Assembly: GCF_963082655.1 (NCBI RefSeq)
Contig: NC_081552.1
Location: 191,034,075-191,098,074 of the forward strand
DNA from: Stomoxys calcitrans
Lineage: Eukaryota; Arthropoda; Insecta; Diptera; Muscidae
DNA: 64,000 nucleotides
Direction: 5' to 3'
Position 1 is the stretch's first letter. Each line of letters starts with the position of its first letter. The position numbers were made by a program, and so were the translations under genes. Below the pieces are notes generated by a model that was not told the origin of the DNA, searched no databases, and worked only from the letters and a program-made list of their open reading frames with translations. This document shows, one piece after another, positions 42,268-53,545 of the stretch.

Positions 42268-44026
42268 ACTATTTATACCCACCACCATAGGATGGGGGTA
42301 CACTTATCTAGGCAGTCCGTTTGTGACACCACGTCGATCTAGCCATGTCTGTCTGTCGAAATCACGATAGAGGTCGAACGCGTGGAGCTAGCCGCTTTAA
42401 ATTTTGCACAGGCACTAACTATTGAGGTAGGTCGTTTGGGGATTGCAAATGGGCTAGCTCTCATCGAAAGCGAAGCCAGACCAGATTTCTGCATGGGGGC
42501 TAAGACCCTTTGAATAGCAATAAAATCAGCAAATGTAATCAAAAACAATAAAATATTCAAAATATGGGGTGCTTAGCCCCCAGAGGCCTTTCTACGCATA
42601 TGGCTCCCATATAAACCGATTTCCCGATTGACTTCTTGAGGTCTTACAAGCCTCAATTTTTGTTCGATTTAGCTACAATTTTGCATGTAGTGTTCTGTTA
42701 CGACGGTCCAAATCGGTCTATAACCTTATAGCTCCCATACAAACTGATCTTCCGATTTGATTTCTTGAGCCCCTTGGAGCCTCAATTTTCATCCTATTTG
42801 GCTGAACTTTGGAACAAATCCTTCTGTTATGACTTCCAACATCCATGCCAAGTGATGATCTGAATAGGTCTATAAAAAGATATAGCCCCAATATAAACCG
42901 GTCCACGGATTTGACTACTTAAACACCTAGGAGTCTCAATTTTCATAGGATTTGACTGAAATTTAGAAAAAAGACTTGAGTAATGACTTCCAACATCCAT
43001 GCCAAGTATGATCCTAATCGGTCTACAAGCTGACTTAGCTACCATATAAACCGACCTCCCGATTTGACTTCTTAAGCCCCTAGCAGCCTCAATCTTCATC
43101 CGACTTGGCTGAAATTTAGAACAAAGACTTGAGTAATGACTTCCAACATCCATGCCAAGTATGATCTTAATCGGTCTACAAGCTGATTTTGCTACCATAT
43201 AAACCAATCTCCCGATTTGACTTCTTGAGCTCCTAGAAGCCTAAATTTTCATCCGATTTGGCGGAAATTTAGACCAAACACTTAACTAATTACTTTCAGC
43301 ATCCATGTTAAGTATGGTCCGAATCGGTCAATTAACAGATATAGCCCCCATATAAACCGATCTCCCGATTTGACTTCTTGAGCCCCTAGGAGCCTCAATT
43401 TTCAACCGATTTGGCTAAAATTTCGAACAAGGACTTGCGTTATGACTTTGAGCATTCACGTTAAGTATGATCCGAATTGGTCCATAGACAGCGGGTATAT
43501 AAACCGATCTCCCGATTTGACTTCTTGAGCCCTTGGAAGCCTTAATTTTCATCCGATTTGGATGAAATTTAGAACAAAGACTTGAGTGATGACTTTTAGC
43601 ATCCACGTTAAGTATGATCCGAATTGGTCCATAAACAGCGGGTATATAAACCAATCTCCCGATTTGACTTCTTGAGCCCTTGGAAGCTTCAATTTTCATC
43701 CGATTTTGATGAAATTTAGAACAAGGACTTGCGTTATGACTTTCAACATCAATGCTAAGTATGATCCGAATCGGTCTATAAACAGATATAGCCCCCATAT
43801 AAACCGATCCTCCGATTTGACTTATTGAGCCCCTAGGAGCCTCAATTTGCATCCAAATTGGCTGAAGCTTCGAGTTTATTGGTCAATAAACAGATGTAGT
43901 CCCCATATAAACCGATCCCCGATGACTTTTTGAGCCTTTAGAAGCCCCAATTTTTATCCTATTTCCATGAAATTTGTAACAAAGACTTCATCATCCAATT
44001 TGATTGAAATGCAGAACAAAGACTTG
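42268..44026 (-). mobile_element. Helentron-like repeat, A type, headless, with a small insertion
   Basis: The tail is at the left (TATACCCACCACCATAGG). About ten core units with TTGACTTCTTGAGCCCC and CTTCCAACATCCATGCCAAG follow. An unrelated ~120-bp piece lies at 42470-42590. The head has been replaced by a mariner-type element. Confidence 0.82.
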
Positions 44027-44028
44027 TA

Positions 44029-44830
44029 ATGGGTGATTTTTTTTTGCTATTATCATTTTGACAATACTGGGTTAAACAGTTCATGCACGTTTCGTGTTTT
44101 ATTTCACTGTCAAACATCTTCAGTACGGTCTATAATTTAGCCATGAATCGTCTAACTAACGAACAATGACTGTAAATTATTGAATTTTATTATCAAAATT
44201 TGTGCTCTGTTAAGAAAGTTCATCGCGCGTTTCTTCCATTCAGCGACGAAGCTCATATTTGGCTCAATGGGCACGTACATAAGCAGAATTGTCGATTTCA
44301 GAGTGAAGATGAGCCGGAAGCATTGCAAGAGCTACCAATGCATCCAGAAAAGGTAAGAGTTTGGTGGGGTTTATGGGCTGGTGGCATCATTGGACCGTAC
44401 TTCTCCAAAGATGATGCGAATCGTAAGGTAACTGTGAATGGTGAGCGCTATCGTGAGATGATATCCAACTTTTTTTTGCCCAAAATGCAAGAACTTGACA
44501 TGTATGACATGTGGTTGCAACAAGACGGTGCCACATGCCACACAGCACGCCTAACATTGGACTTATTGAGTTCGGCGAGTTCGGTGAACATTTTATTTCA
44601 CGTTCTGGCAATTGGCTGCCTAGACTATTTTTTTGTGGGACTATGTTAAAGCTCATGTCTACACAGACAAGTCCGCTTCAATTGACGCATTGGAAGACAA
44701 CATTGAAGCATTCATTCGTGAGATGCCAGCCGAAATGTTGGAAAGAGTATGCCAAAATTAGACTAAGCGGGGAGGAGAAAAAACAAACAACAATTTGCTC
44801 CCGATTTGTTTTGATACGTAATCCATAATG
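44029..44830 (+). pseudogene. Mariner-type transposase pseudogene
   Basis: The left end ATGGGTGATTTTTTTT follows a TA. MNRLTNEQ is followed by stops, then an open frame 44200-44649 with PFSDEAHIWLNGHVHKQNCR, WGLWAGGIIGPYFSKDDANR, WLQQDGATCHTARLTLDLLS and CLDYFFVGLC. The KAHVYTDKSASIDALEDN end is in another frame. The Asp residues in FSDE and QQDG are present. The helix-turn-helix region between the N terminus and FSDE is deleted, as in the fold-back element. Confidence 0.8.
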
Positions 44831-45334
44831 TCTTCATTTATGGTGATTCGTGGAAATTTCTTGCAGACTCCATGTTCTTGAGTTCCCAATATTCGGGTTG
44901 TCCAACATAACTGACTCATTTCAACTGGCATTATTTTGTGAGCGAAGTTTACTCGAAAATTTATAGTCTGTATGCAATAAAAAGTATGTGCGTTTTTTTT
45001 TTATTGACAAATAAAAAAGTTTATAGGTAAATTGATTACCAATGAAAGGTTAGGCAAACTATCAACCACAACAAAGGAATTCGCTGTGTCCCGTCATGTT
45101 TTGTGCAACACCTCTTATGGCGATGTGTATGGTCTCGAAACGAAATGGCCATTTAGACACTTCACTGGGCACTGTCAGAGATCATGCATTAAGACAAACG
45201 GGTAAGTTAATGAACTTGTTTAAGATCCAACCCATTTCATTAGTCTGGTTTTATTTGATTACTGAAGACTTGGTATAGAATGGGGAAAAAGCAAAAATAT
45301 GAGGTTGAGGAAAAAGAAAAAAATTTATACTGAA
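44831..45334. other. Intronic stretch, nothing recognised
   Basis: No repeat or exon is supported. A short poly-T run lies near 44993. Confidence 0.35.
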
Positions 45335-45505
45335 GCCTGTATGGTCAATGTGGCTCATATTTGGCATGGAAGTTGGTATAATACAACTCAGTGCTCAAAA
45401 TTTCAGTAACAAATTTGCCTTTCATGGGCTCAAAAGCTCAAATCGGTTGATCGGTCTACGTGGCAGGTATATCCATATTCGGCACGAATATGCAAATTTG
45501 TCCAT
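45335..45505 (+). repeat. Helentron-like core remnant
   Basis: A single unit (CATGGGCTCAAAAGCTCAAA, ATCGGTTGATCGGTCTACGT) without ends. Confidence 0.5.
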
Positions 45506-45540
45506 GACCATTCCATTAAGGGTCATGCGAAAACTTCTCG

Positions 45541-45668
45541 TATATTAATGAGTGCCGTCCAATTCGAGTTTAAACTCAATGATAAGGGACCTATAACCGA
45601 GTCCGAACGGGGTGTCGCAGTGCTACATTTCTTCGGGGAGAAGTTTTTACGTGGCATAGTACCCCACA
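45541..45668 (-). mobile_element. tRNA-derived SINE, body fragment
   Basis: Reverse of AAACTCAATGATAAGGGACC, GTCCGAACGGGGTGTCGCAG to GTGGCATAGTACCCCACA. It runs directly into L2 ORF1. Confidence 0.75.
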
Positions 45669-47880
45669 TGTGTGGAACTCTGTAGAGGGTCCACCCATAC
45701 AAATGACGAGCTGCGAGTATAGAGGCGACATCTTTAGGCTGCGTCGTCACGCTCCCTGGGAGGGTGCAAAGCTCGACCTTGTGAGAAAGGTGGATATCCC
45801 CCAGCTCACAAAGGCTACGATCTTCATCAAGGGATGGGGCAGTAAATTTGCGATGGAACGCATGTTGGGATTCTTGGGCAAGCAAAACCAAGGTTTGGTC
45901 GCAGAGAAGTAGGAGGTCTTCCACAGGGAGGAGACGAAGGAAGGATCTCTCTTTGTGGTTGGCATTGATCAAGTCTCCGTGACGAGTTTGGCTAAGACTA
46001 AAGGCATGGCGCACTACGGGAGCAAAGCTGTCTTTTTCAAGTTTGGGAAGACTAAGATAGGCAGAAGTTTTCATTGACTCAACACCGCCCAACAAACAGG
46101 GGGCCGACAACGAGACAATCACGGCATCTCTCAATATTGGAAAGACTAAGAGAAGCAATGATCCTAATACTAAAATATCAGTTAGTGCAGTGGCGAGAGA
46201 CCCAACACAGCCTAACAAACAGGAACCCGACGACGGACCCATCACCGACTTAAAGATTCGGAATACTGGGATGGGTAAAGATCCTAATATTGAAACATTA
46301 GGCAGCACAGCGACAGGAGACACAATGTAACCCAACGAACAGGGAGCCGATGATGAAACCGTTACCGACTTTATAAAAAACCGGAAGACTAGACTAGGCC
46401 TCGCTACTCTCAATAATCCCATTTACTTAAGATTTGGAAAGCTAAGATAGGCAAATATCCTAGTATTGAAACACCAGACAGAACAGGGAATGGAAACCCA
46501 CTAAAGCTTAACGAACAGGGACCCGACGATAGAACCATTACCGACTTTATAAAAAATCGGAAGACTAGACTATGCAATGAACCTAAAACGATGACATCAG
46601 GCAGTGCAGTGACTGGAAAGTCAATGCAGTCTAAAGAACAGGGAGCAGACGATGAGATCATCACCTACTCCCAAGAAGAAATGGACTTCCTTAGAGACTG
46701 GATAAACCATATGCTAAGGGACAGGTGGATAAATTGGGTGTCCAATGGCATAAATACAAGGGAGAAAGTGGCACAGAGCACGCCACAGGGGGGCATTTTA
46801 TTGCCACTCCTATGGGTGACCACCATAAATGACCTATTACGGATGCTGACTGAGGAGCGATTTGAACGCGTCTGCTACGCAGACGATGTAATAATACTTC
46901 TAAGAGTTAAGGATCCGAAAGAGCTATGCAGAAGGGCCGAAAGGCTCTTGCATATGGCATATGACTGGGCTAGACCCAAAGGTCTCAACGTTAACCCAGA
47001 GAAGACTGAAATATGCCTGTTCACGAGGGAGACGAAGGTGGGCCAATTTAACGCACCACGTTAACTCAATAAGACGACTTCGATATCTGACAAAGTCAAA
47101 TACTTAGGTGTGATCTTGGACAGTAAACTGAATTGGAAGTGTCACATTCAGGTTTGTACTGGGCGGAGGCTCACAGATGTTGGGCACTATGTAGATGGGC
47201 TCGAAATGGGGTCTGAATCCTAGAATAGTCTACTGGCTCTACAGGAGCATGATTTGACCAATACATACTTACGCCTCAGTAGTTTGGTGGACTGCTATGG
47301 AAAAAAAGTACAACATAAGGACCATACAACAGGTTCAGAGAACATGTTGCCTGGGCATAGGCGGAGCGATGAGGACCATGCCCACTAGGGCACTGGAGAC
47401 TATTCTAGATATTCGACCCATTGGCATACATATCATGCGGCTATGAGACTGAAGGCGATGGGAGAATGGATTGAGGATGGGAGCAGCTGACACCATCGCG
47501 GTATAATCGAGGCGACGATAGGAAACCTGGAAGGAAATGGAGAGGTTTCCGATCGGATACCTGAGACGACACGACACAGACGAGTGCGAGGCACAGCTGC
47601 TAGCGGCACAGTCTTGGATTGACGGAACCCTTGTGTTGCCATCTGGAAGATTATGGTACACGGATGTATCGGAGTTAGAGGACAGAGTGGGCCTGGGAGT
47701 CTACATTGAGAACACAGGAACTGAGATCTGTTTTAGACTGCCTGACCATAATACGGTCCTGCAGGCGGAGATCCGGGCAATCACGCAATGCATGAAGTGG
47801 TGTGGTACTAACGCAAGGACGTCGAGTTTGAATGGCCACAGAGCAATAACAACCAGGACGGTAAGTTCACGAACAGTCTT
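45669..47880 (+). pseudogene. LINE L2, internally deleted copy (ORF1 joined to RT and RNase H)
   Basis: ORF1 sequence from WNSVEGPPIQMTSCEYRGDI through the C-terminal repeats leads at about 46670 straight into RT. There TPQGGILLPLLWVTTINDLL and VCYADDVIILL (intact YADD) are open to 47064. The thumb (LGVILDSKLNWK) and RNase H (YTDVSELEDRVGLGVYIE, QAEIRAITQCMK) follow with shifts. The endonuclease and RT fingers are missing. Confidence 0.8.
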
Positions 47881-47884
47881 GCAT

Positions 47885-49280
47885 TGGAATAATAGAAGAC
47901 GCATCGCTCTCAGGTTTATTGAGAGGCTTGGTACGAATGATCTCACTCTCACTAATAGGGAGAGAGACTCTCTAAATTGGGCTCGGGAATTCGTTGCACA
48001 GTCTACCCAAACACTACACGTCTAGATTCGGAAACTGCACCGCAGTCAGCCAAAAGGCTGCGGTCACCTGGAGGGCATCCCATGCCTAAAACAACTAGGG
48101 CGAACAACAGTAAGATGGGTCCAAGAACCTTTGTCGCTAGGTAATGGCAGTTGTCGACAAAGGAGAAGAACAGGGCTGCATACCTAGGAATAATTGGAGT
48201 GGGATAGTCAATGGACTGCCATCATTATATTCCGATGTTCTTGCGGAATTTTCTGGGTCTCCTCCAGTTTGTGACGATTTAAGCTGGTGTCGAGGCCAAT
48301 ACAGACTAATTGCTTTCGGCAATCAACGCTCACTTGAAATGTATAGTTGCGTGCTTAAAAAAGATTGGAGAGATCTGGCCAGGTGCAGCACTAGATTTAG
48401 TTAAGAAGGAAGATAATCCTTCTCGTCCAAAGGCGCAGGCTTGGATACCAAGGATTCCCTCGGATTTTAAACCAATACTTGGAAGACTAAGGGAATGTAA
48501 TACCATTCTTTTAACCACCGACTGGAAGATTGGTAGATTGGATGGGGCTGATGGTGACTGGAGACATGCAGTATTCGTACTAAACTCCGGCTGTCTCGCA
48601 GACCTCAACAAGTCTGGAGGAGTTGTATTCGACGGATTCAACATTTTGAAACTGAAGGTCTATAGTTGGGGGGTTGGGGAATTAGGAGACGATTCAGCAG
48701 TTGCTGAACATTTGCCTGAGGAACTATCGACCACATCGCTTATGTCTGGCGAATTCGAGGAGACTGAAAATCCCCTGCCATTATCGAGACAGGAGGGTAA
48801 GGCATCGAAACGGGACCCGACAAGACCTGTGTGGTAGGGTCATCCGGTTGGAATGGAATCAAGGTGTGCGCCAGCAAGAAAGGACGGAACTCGAAAGGTC
48901 CTTTGACAGCAGCAGCTAGTGAATCATCTAAAGAACACCGCAAGTGTTCAGTTTTCTGAGGTTCCACTGCTTTCCCACCTGCGATACGTACGGAAGCTCA
49001 TCATGACAAGATCTAACGAATCTTGTGAGGATGAACTTCTGGCGGAATCGGAAGACGAGGCTGGCACAACAGTGATGGGGGTTCTGAATCCTGACTATGG
49101 TCCGGTTTCTACAGAAAAATCTCCACCATTGTAAGGACGCTTCGGCGGCACTAAAGGTCCTCCTGATGGCAGGGGGATTTGACGTGGTTCTTATCCAGGA
49201 ATCATGGGTGTGTGGAGGAATGGTACGTAAACTAAGAATTCCGGGATCTAAACTTCTCAAGGGTACGGCAAATAAGATAT
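47885..49280 (+). pseudogene. LINE L1, ORF1 and endonuclease start
   Basis: Broken ORF1 frames include AKRLRSPGGHPMPK, then 48310-48837 with RLRECNTILLTTDWKIGRLD and GADGDWRHAVFVLNSG. ORF2 begins around 49097 with MVRFLQKNLHHCKDASAALK and DVVLIQESWV, the apurinic-type endonuclease. At about 49280 it joins RNase H sequence directly. Confidence 0.78.
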
Positions 49281-50370
49281 CCCTGGTAATAAAAGTAACA
49301 TAGATGTTTATACGGATGGTTCCAAACTAGACGACCCGGTAGGCTTTGGGGGTACAATAAGGATCTAGAACTGGTCATATCGAAAAGGTTACCCGACCAC
49401 TGCAATGTGTATCAAGCGGAGATCCTTGCAATCAACGAAGTGGTGTAATGGCTAAGATATAATGTCATAACGACGATTGGACTAAATATCTTCTCAGACC
49501 GCCAGCCAGCCATTAAATCCCCGGAGAACGTATTTCTGAACACAAAAACCGCCATCGACTGTCGCAGATCTTCTCTTTCCAGGGAAACTGGAATCTGTGG
49601 GTATGCCTCTTGCGACATGTAACCTAAGTCTATACGGTCTGGCCTGAAGAGCAACGAATGACTCAAAAAGGAGGATTTGTAAAGACCACAAAATTATATG
49701 GGCAAATCTAGACTTGAAGAGATCTACTGCTCTATTGTCCCTGGCTAGAACAGACTTCTCAGTCATTGTGTCCGTCATGACAGTTCACCGTTTAATCGGA
49801 AAACATGCTTACAGGCTGAAGGTTGTCAGCAACGACTTTTGCAGAAGATCTGAGGACATCGAAGAAGAAGAGTCTATAGAACACCTACTGTGTGTGTGTC
49901 CCGCACTGGCAGTCAAAAGAAGTTCCATATTAGATTCTCATTTCTTTGAAAACCTGTTCGATTTAGCGAATGTGAACATTCACAAGTGGTTGGGCTTTTT
50001 AAAGCGATCTGGATAGTTGAACGGAAGGAACTAGAAGGCATCTTCCTTCTTCTGTTCCTGTGGTATCACAATGGACGAAAACGTTTAAGTGAGTCTGATG
50101 GCAGGGGACTGGGGAGACTATAGAACACCTTCTGTGTGTGTGTCCCACACTGGCATTAAGGAGTTCCAGTTTAGGTCCTCATTTCTTTGACAACGTATCT
50201 GATTTAGCGAATGTGAACATTCACAAGTGGTTGGGCTCTTTAAAGCGATCTGGATAGTTAAACGGAAGGAACTAGAAGGCATCTTCCTTCTTCTGTTCCT
50301 GTGGTGTCACAATGGACGACAACGTTTAAGTGATTATGATGGCAAACTGCCACTTAAACTGAACATAACC
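49281..50370 (+). pseudogene. LINE L1, RNase H, C terminus and duplicated 3' end
   Basis: VYTDGSKLDDPVGFGG, VISKRLPDHCNVYQAEILAI and a C terminus with CVCPALAVKRSS and NVNIHKWLGFLKRSG mark the RNase H end. About 240 bp of the 3' end is present twice in tandem (about 49860-50105 and 50106-50345). The LINE ends CATAACCTAACCTA. Confidence 0.8.
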
Positions 50371-50603
50371 TAACCTATTCCTTATTCTACACAATCTGTG
50401 ACAATTTTGACTTGTAGATATTAGAAGATATATCCATATATGCTGCGAAGTAGCCGATGTAGCAAGTATACAACTTCATGTTGCATAGTGTAATTTGTAT
50501 ACATCAGTCGTGCGTATTCCTTCAATATTAAGCTGCTATTGTAATGAAACCCTCCAAATCACAACTTGTTTCGCTTCCAAAGAATCTACCTCTATACACT
50601 TAC
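50371..50603. other. Intron 3' of the large exon
   Basis: Unique-looking sequence next to the donor of the exon at 50604. Nothing else is recognised. Confidence 0.4.
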
Positions 50604-51485
50604 CATCCATTAAGGAATTGCGTCGATCTTCGGCATTCTCCTCGTCACTGTCAATGTGAGGAAATGAGGTACCCAGACAAAATCTGGGCAGGGCAGGTGA
50701 TGTATTGCAGTCGTTCGTTTTGGTTTCAGGCTCTTTGATGTGTCCATTCTGATGGGGGTGGTTGTTATTGATGTGATTTAAATGCGTTTTTGCATACGAC
50801 GCGGAATCACTGGAATTACTGGAGGCAGTGCTCAGGCCGCTGGCGCTGCTGTTACCCGACGATGTTGAATTCATGCTATCCTGGCGATTGGTAAAGCGTC
50901 GCAGCATGTATTTGCTGTTGTGCAATTTGTTATTTTTGGTAATCAATTCGCTGCGTCTCAGAATGCATTTGGGAGAGTTTGGTATTGCCAGGGGTGGTGT
51001 CGCCGTTGTCTGCATTGATGTGGCCGTTTTTATTGTGTCCATGCTTGTTGGCGCCGAAGCCTTATTGTTGTTGAGCTGATCCGCATCTTTGCTCGCGCAC
51101 AATAGGGCGTTTGGTTTGGCCCCGGCGTTACCATCACAATTGTATGATTGTTGTGTAGTCAACTGCGGCGGCAATTGATTCAGCGACAAACGCTCCAGAC
51201 TATGCTCGACACCAATGAGGAGACTTTGCAAAAGTTGCGGCAAATCGTCACTTAACATTTCGAGTGCTAGGGGGCTCAGGTACAATGCGTTATCGTCTAT
51301 GTCCAGTTGACAACTTTTCAAAGTTGACCCTGATCGCGTTTCAGCAGCAGTTTGCAATTGCGTTGTGGTGCTGGGGGTTGTGGCTGCTGTGTTCGCTATA
51401 GCCAATTTTGTTCTAGTTTTGCCAACGTTATTTGCTGTTGGCGTACGCCAAGTGGCATACAAACGTGGTTCGTTATTACTTTCGT
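50604..51485 (-). CDS. Pura: Large internal exon (882 nt), disordered region of the same gene
   Basis: The acceptor is CTCTTTGCAG|ACGAA and the donor is ATGGATG|GTAAGTG, both on the minus strand. The exon is 882 nt, exactly 294 codons, with phase 1 at both ends. The encoded segment is rich in Ser, Thr, Asn and Gln and looks mostly disordered. It has a more ordered stretch with LALEMLSDDLPQLL followed by LERLSLNQLPPQL. Near its end is an acidic-serine patch, DSDEENAEDRRNSLMD. The open frame runs a little past both splice sites (to 51540 and 50536), but the Met at 51540 lies in the intron and is not a real start. Because the phase is symmetric, skipping this exon would keep the reading frame. 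The sequence is unlike the surrounding repeats and shows no stop codons, which supports a real conserved exon. Confidence 0.72.
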
Positions 51486-51903
51486 CTGCAAAGAGCAAAA
51501 AAAAGAGCGATAGGGAATGAATAAATGAGAGTAATCGCACATCAGGTTGATTATAATGTTGAGAGAAACGTTGGTAATTTTTGTTTTTTTGAAGAAAATT
51601 AGAAACTCTCTGTGGAAAAATTAGACATAATTTTTTTTGTATTCGTGAAAGGTCTGGGAAACTGTAGATTCGAATTCTGGAGCGAAATTCAAAACGATTT
51701 CAGCGGTCAACATTTTTAAGGGCGTGACGCTGGGAGTGGGGGATATCAGGTAGTGGTTCTGAGAAGCTTCACCATGGCAAAGTACAGGGCAAAATTGATG
51801 TCTCCCACATCTAAATCCTAGAAAGTTACCCCCACCTGGGATAGGCGCCTTAAACACCACTTTAATGCAGTAAGCCAATATGTGCTGTGAAATCCACATA
51901 TTT
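51486..51903. other. Intron 5' of the large exon
   Basis: It contains the minus-strand acceptor tract. Otherwise nothing is recognised. Confidence 0.4.
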
Positions 51904-52717
51904 CTACAAGTAAGAGTTTGGTCGGGTCGAATCTTATATAGCCTCCACAATGGATCACATTTGTCAAGTTTTTTGGCCGATATCTTTTTATAGACAAACA
52001 AAGGATGATGGAGAAGAATTGCTATGATATTTCAGCTACTTCAAGTTATGGACCGATACTTGGTTTGGTTGTTGGAGACCAAAGCGGAATCTATTGTGCA
52101 AAATGTCAGCTAAATCGGATAAGAATTGTGCCCTATCGTGATTCAAGTAAAAAAATAGGAAGATCTGTTTCTATAGGAGCTTTATCAGGTTATGGATCGA
52201 TTCAGGCCATATTTAACACGAATGTTAAAGGCCATCCAAGAAGTCTTTCAGCCAAATCGGCTGAGAATTGCTCCCTCTAGAGGCCAAAGAAGTATAATCG
52301 GGAGCTCGGTTTATATTGGAGCTATTTCAGGTTGTGAACCGATTTGGCGCAGTTGTTGAAGGCCAAACCAAAACACTTTTTGCTGAATTTCAACCGAATC
52401 GGATATTAATTACGCCCTCTAGAGGCTCACGAAGTCAAGATCAAAAATCTGTTTATTCGGCAGCTATATCAAAACATGGACCGATATGGCCCATTCACAA
52501 TCCAAACCAAACTACGACAATAAGAAGTATTTGTGCAAAATTTCAAGCACCTAACTTTACTTCTTCGTTAGCGTTCTTTCGACAGACAGACGGACGGACG
52601 AACGTGGTTAAATCGACTAAGAATGTAAAGACGAACAAGAATATCTATTCTATGTTGGGTCTCAGATCGGAATGAGGAAATTATTATACACCCATCCCAT
52701 GATGGAGGGTATAAAAA
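51904..52717 (+). mobile_element. Helentron-like repeat, A type
   Basis: The head is decayed (ACAAGTAAGAGTTTGGTCGG, ATAGCCTCCACAATGG). Core units, GACAGACAGACGGACGGACG and the tail CATGATGGAGGGTATAAAAA are present. Confidence 0.78.
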
Positions 52718-52774
52718 CGATTTCCCCTTACATGTTGAGGTGTCATATGACTCTGGAGTTTCCGAACTATATAA

Positions 52775-53545
52775 AGACAAGTAAAAGCGAACAAGGATAA
52801 TCGAGAAACCGGTTTATATGGAGAAACCGGTTTATATGGGTGCTATATGAGGTTATAGACCGATTTGCAACGTACTTGGCACAGTTGTTGAAGGTCATAA
52901 CAGATCACTACATTCAAAATTTCTCCCAAATCGAAAAAATTTATGGCTTGTAAGGGCTCAAGAAGTCAAATCGGGAGATCGGTTTATATGGGTGCTATAT
53001 CAGGTTATAGACGGATTCAGGCCGTACTTAGCACAGTTGTTGGAAGTTATAACAGAACACTACATGCAAAATGTCACCCAAATCGGAAAAAATTGCGGCT
53101 TGTAAGGGCTCAAGAAGTCAAATCGGGTCATCGGTTCATATGGGAGCTATATGTAGATCTGAACCGATATGGCCCATTTCGAATCCCCAATGATCTAGAT
53201 CGACTCTGAATGTCGAGATGATCAAGAATATATTGGGTTGCCCAAAAAGTAATTGCGGAAATTTTAAAAGAAAGTAAATGCATTTTTTATAAAACTTAGA
53301 ATGAACTTTAATCAAATATACTTTTTTTCACTTTTTTTCTAAAGCAAGCTAAAAGTAGCAGCTGATAACTGACAGAAGAAAGAATGCAATTACAGAGTCA
53401 CAAGCTGTGAAAAAATTTGTCAACACCGACTATATGAAAAATCCGCAATTACTTTTTGGGCAACCCAATATATACATTATGGGGTCGTCGACTATATGTT
53501 GAGGTGTCACAACAGGAATGATAAAATACCCCCATTCTATGGTGT
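52775..53545 (+). mobile_element. Helentron-like repeat, A type, split by a mariner MITE
   Basis: The start is ACAAGTAAAAGCGAACAAGG. Core units lead to GATGATCAAGAATA, then the MITE at 53233-53468, then TATACATTATGGGGTC and a truncated tail (CCCATTCTATGGTG). Confidence 0.75.
53233..53468. mobile_element. Short mariner MITE, copy 2
   Basis: The ends are TTGGGTTGCCCAAAAAGTAA in both orientations. The TA duplication lies at 53231-53232 and 53469-53470. It is 236 bp and inverted relative to copy 1. Confidence 0.9.

Noticed and set aside
50536..51540. The full 334-codon minus-strand frame as a complete gene
   Set aside because: The Met and hydrophobic leader lie upstream of a strong acceptor at 51486-51487, and the last codons lie beyond a strong donor at 50602-50603. 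Only 50604-51485 is coding.
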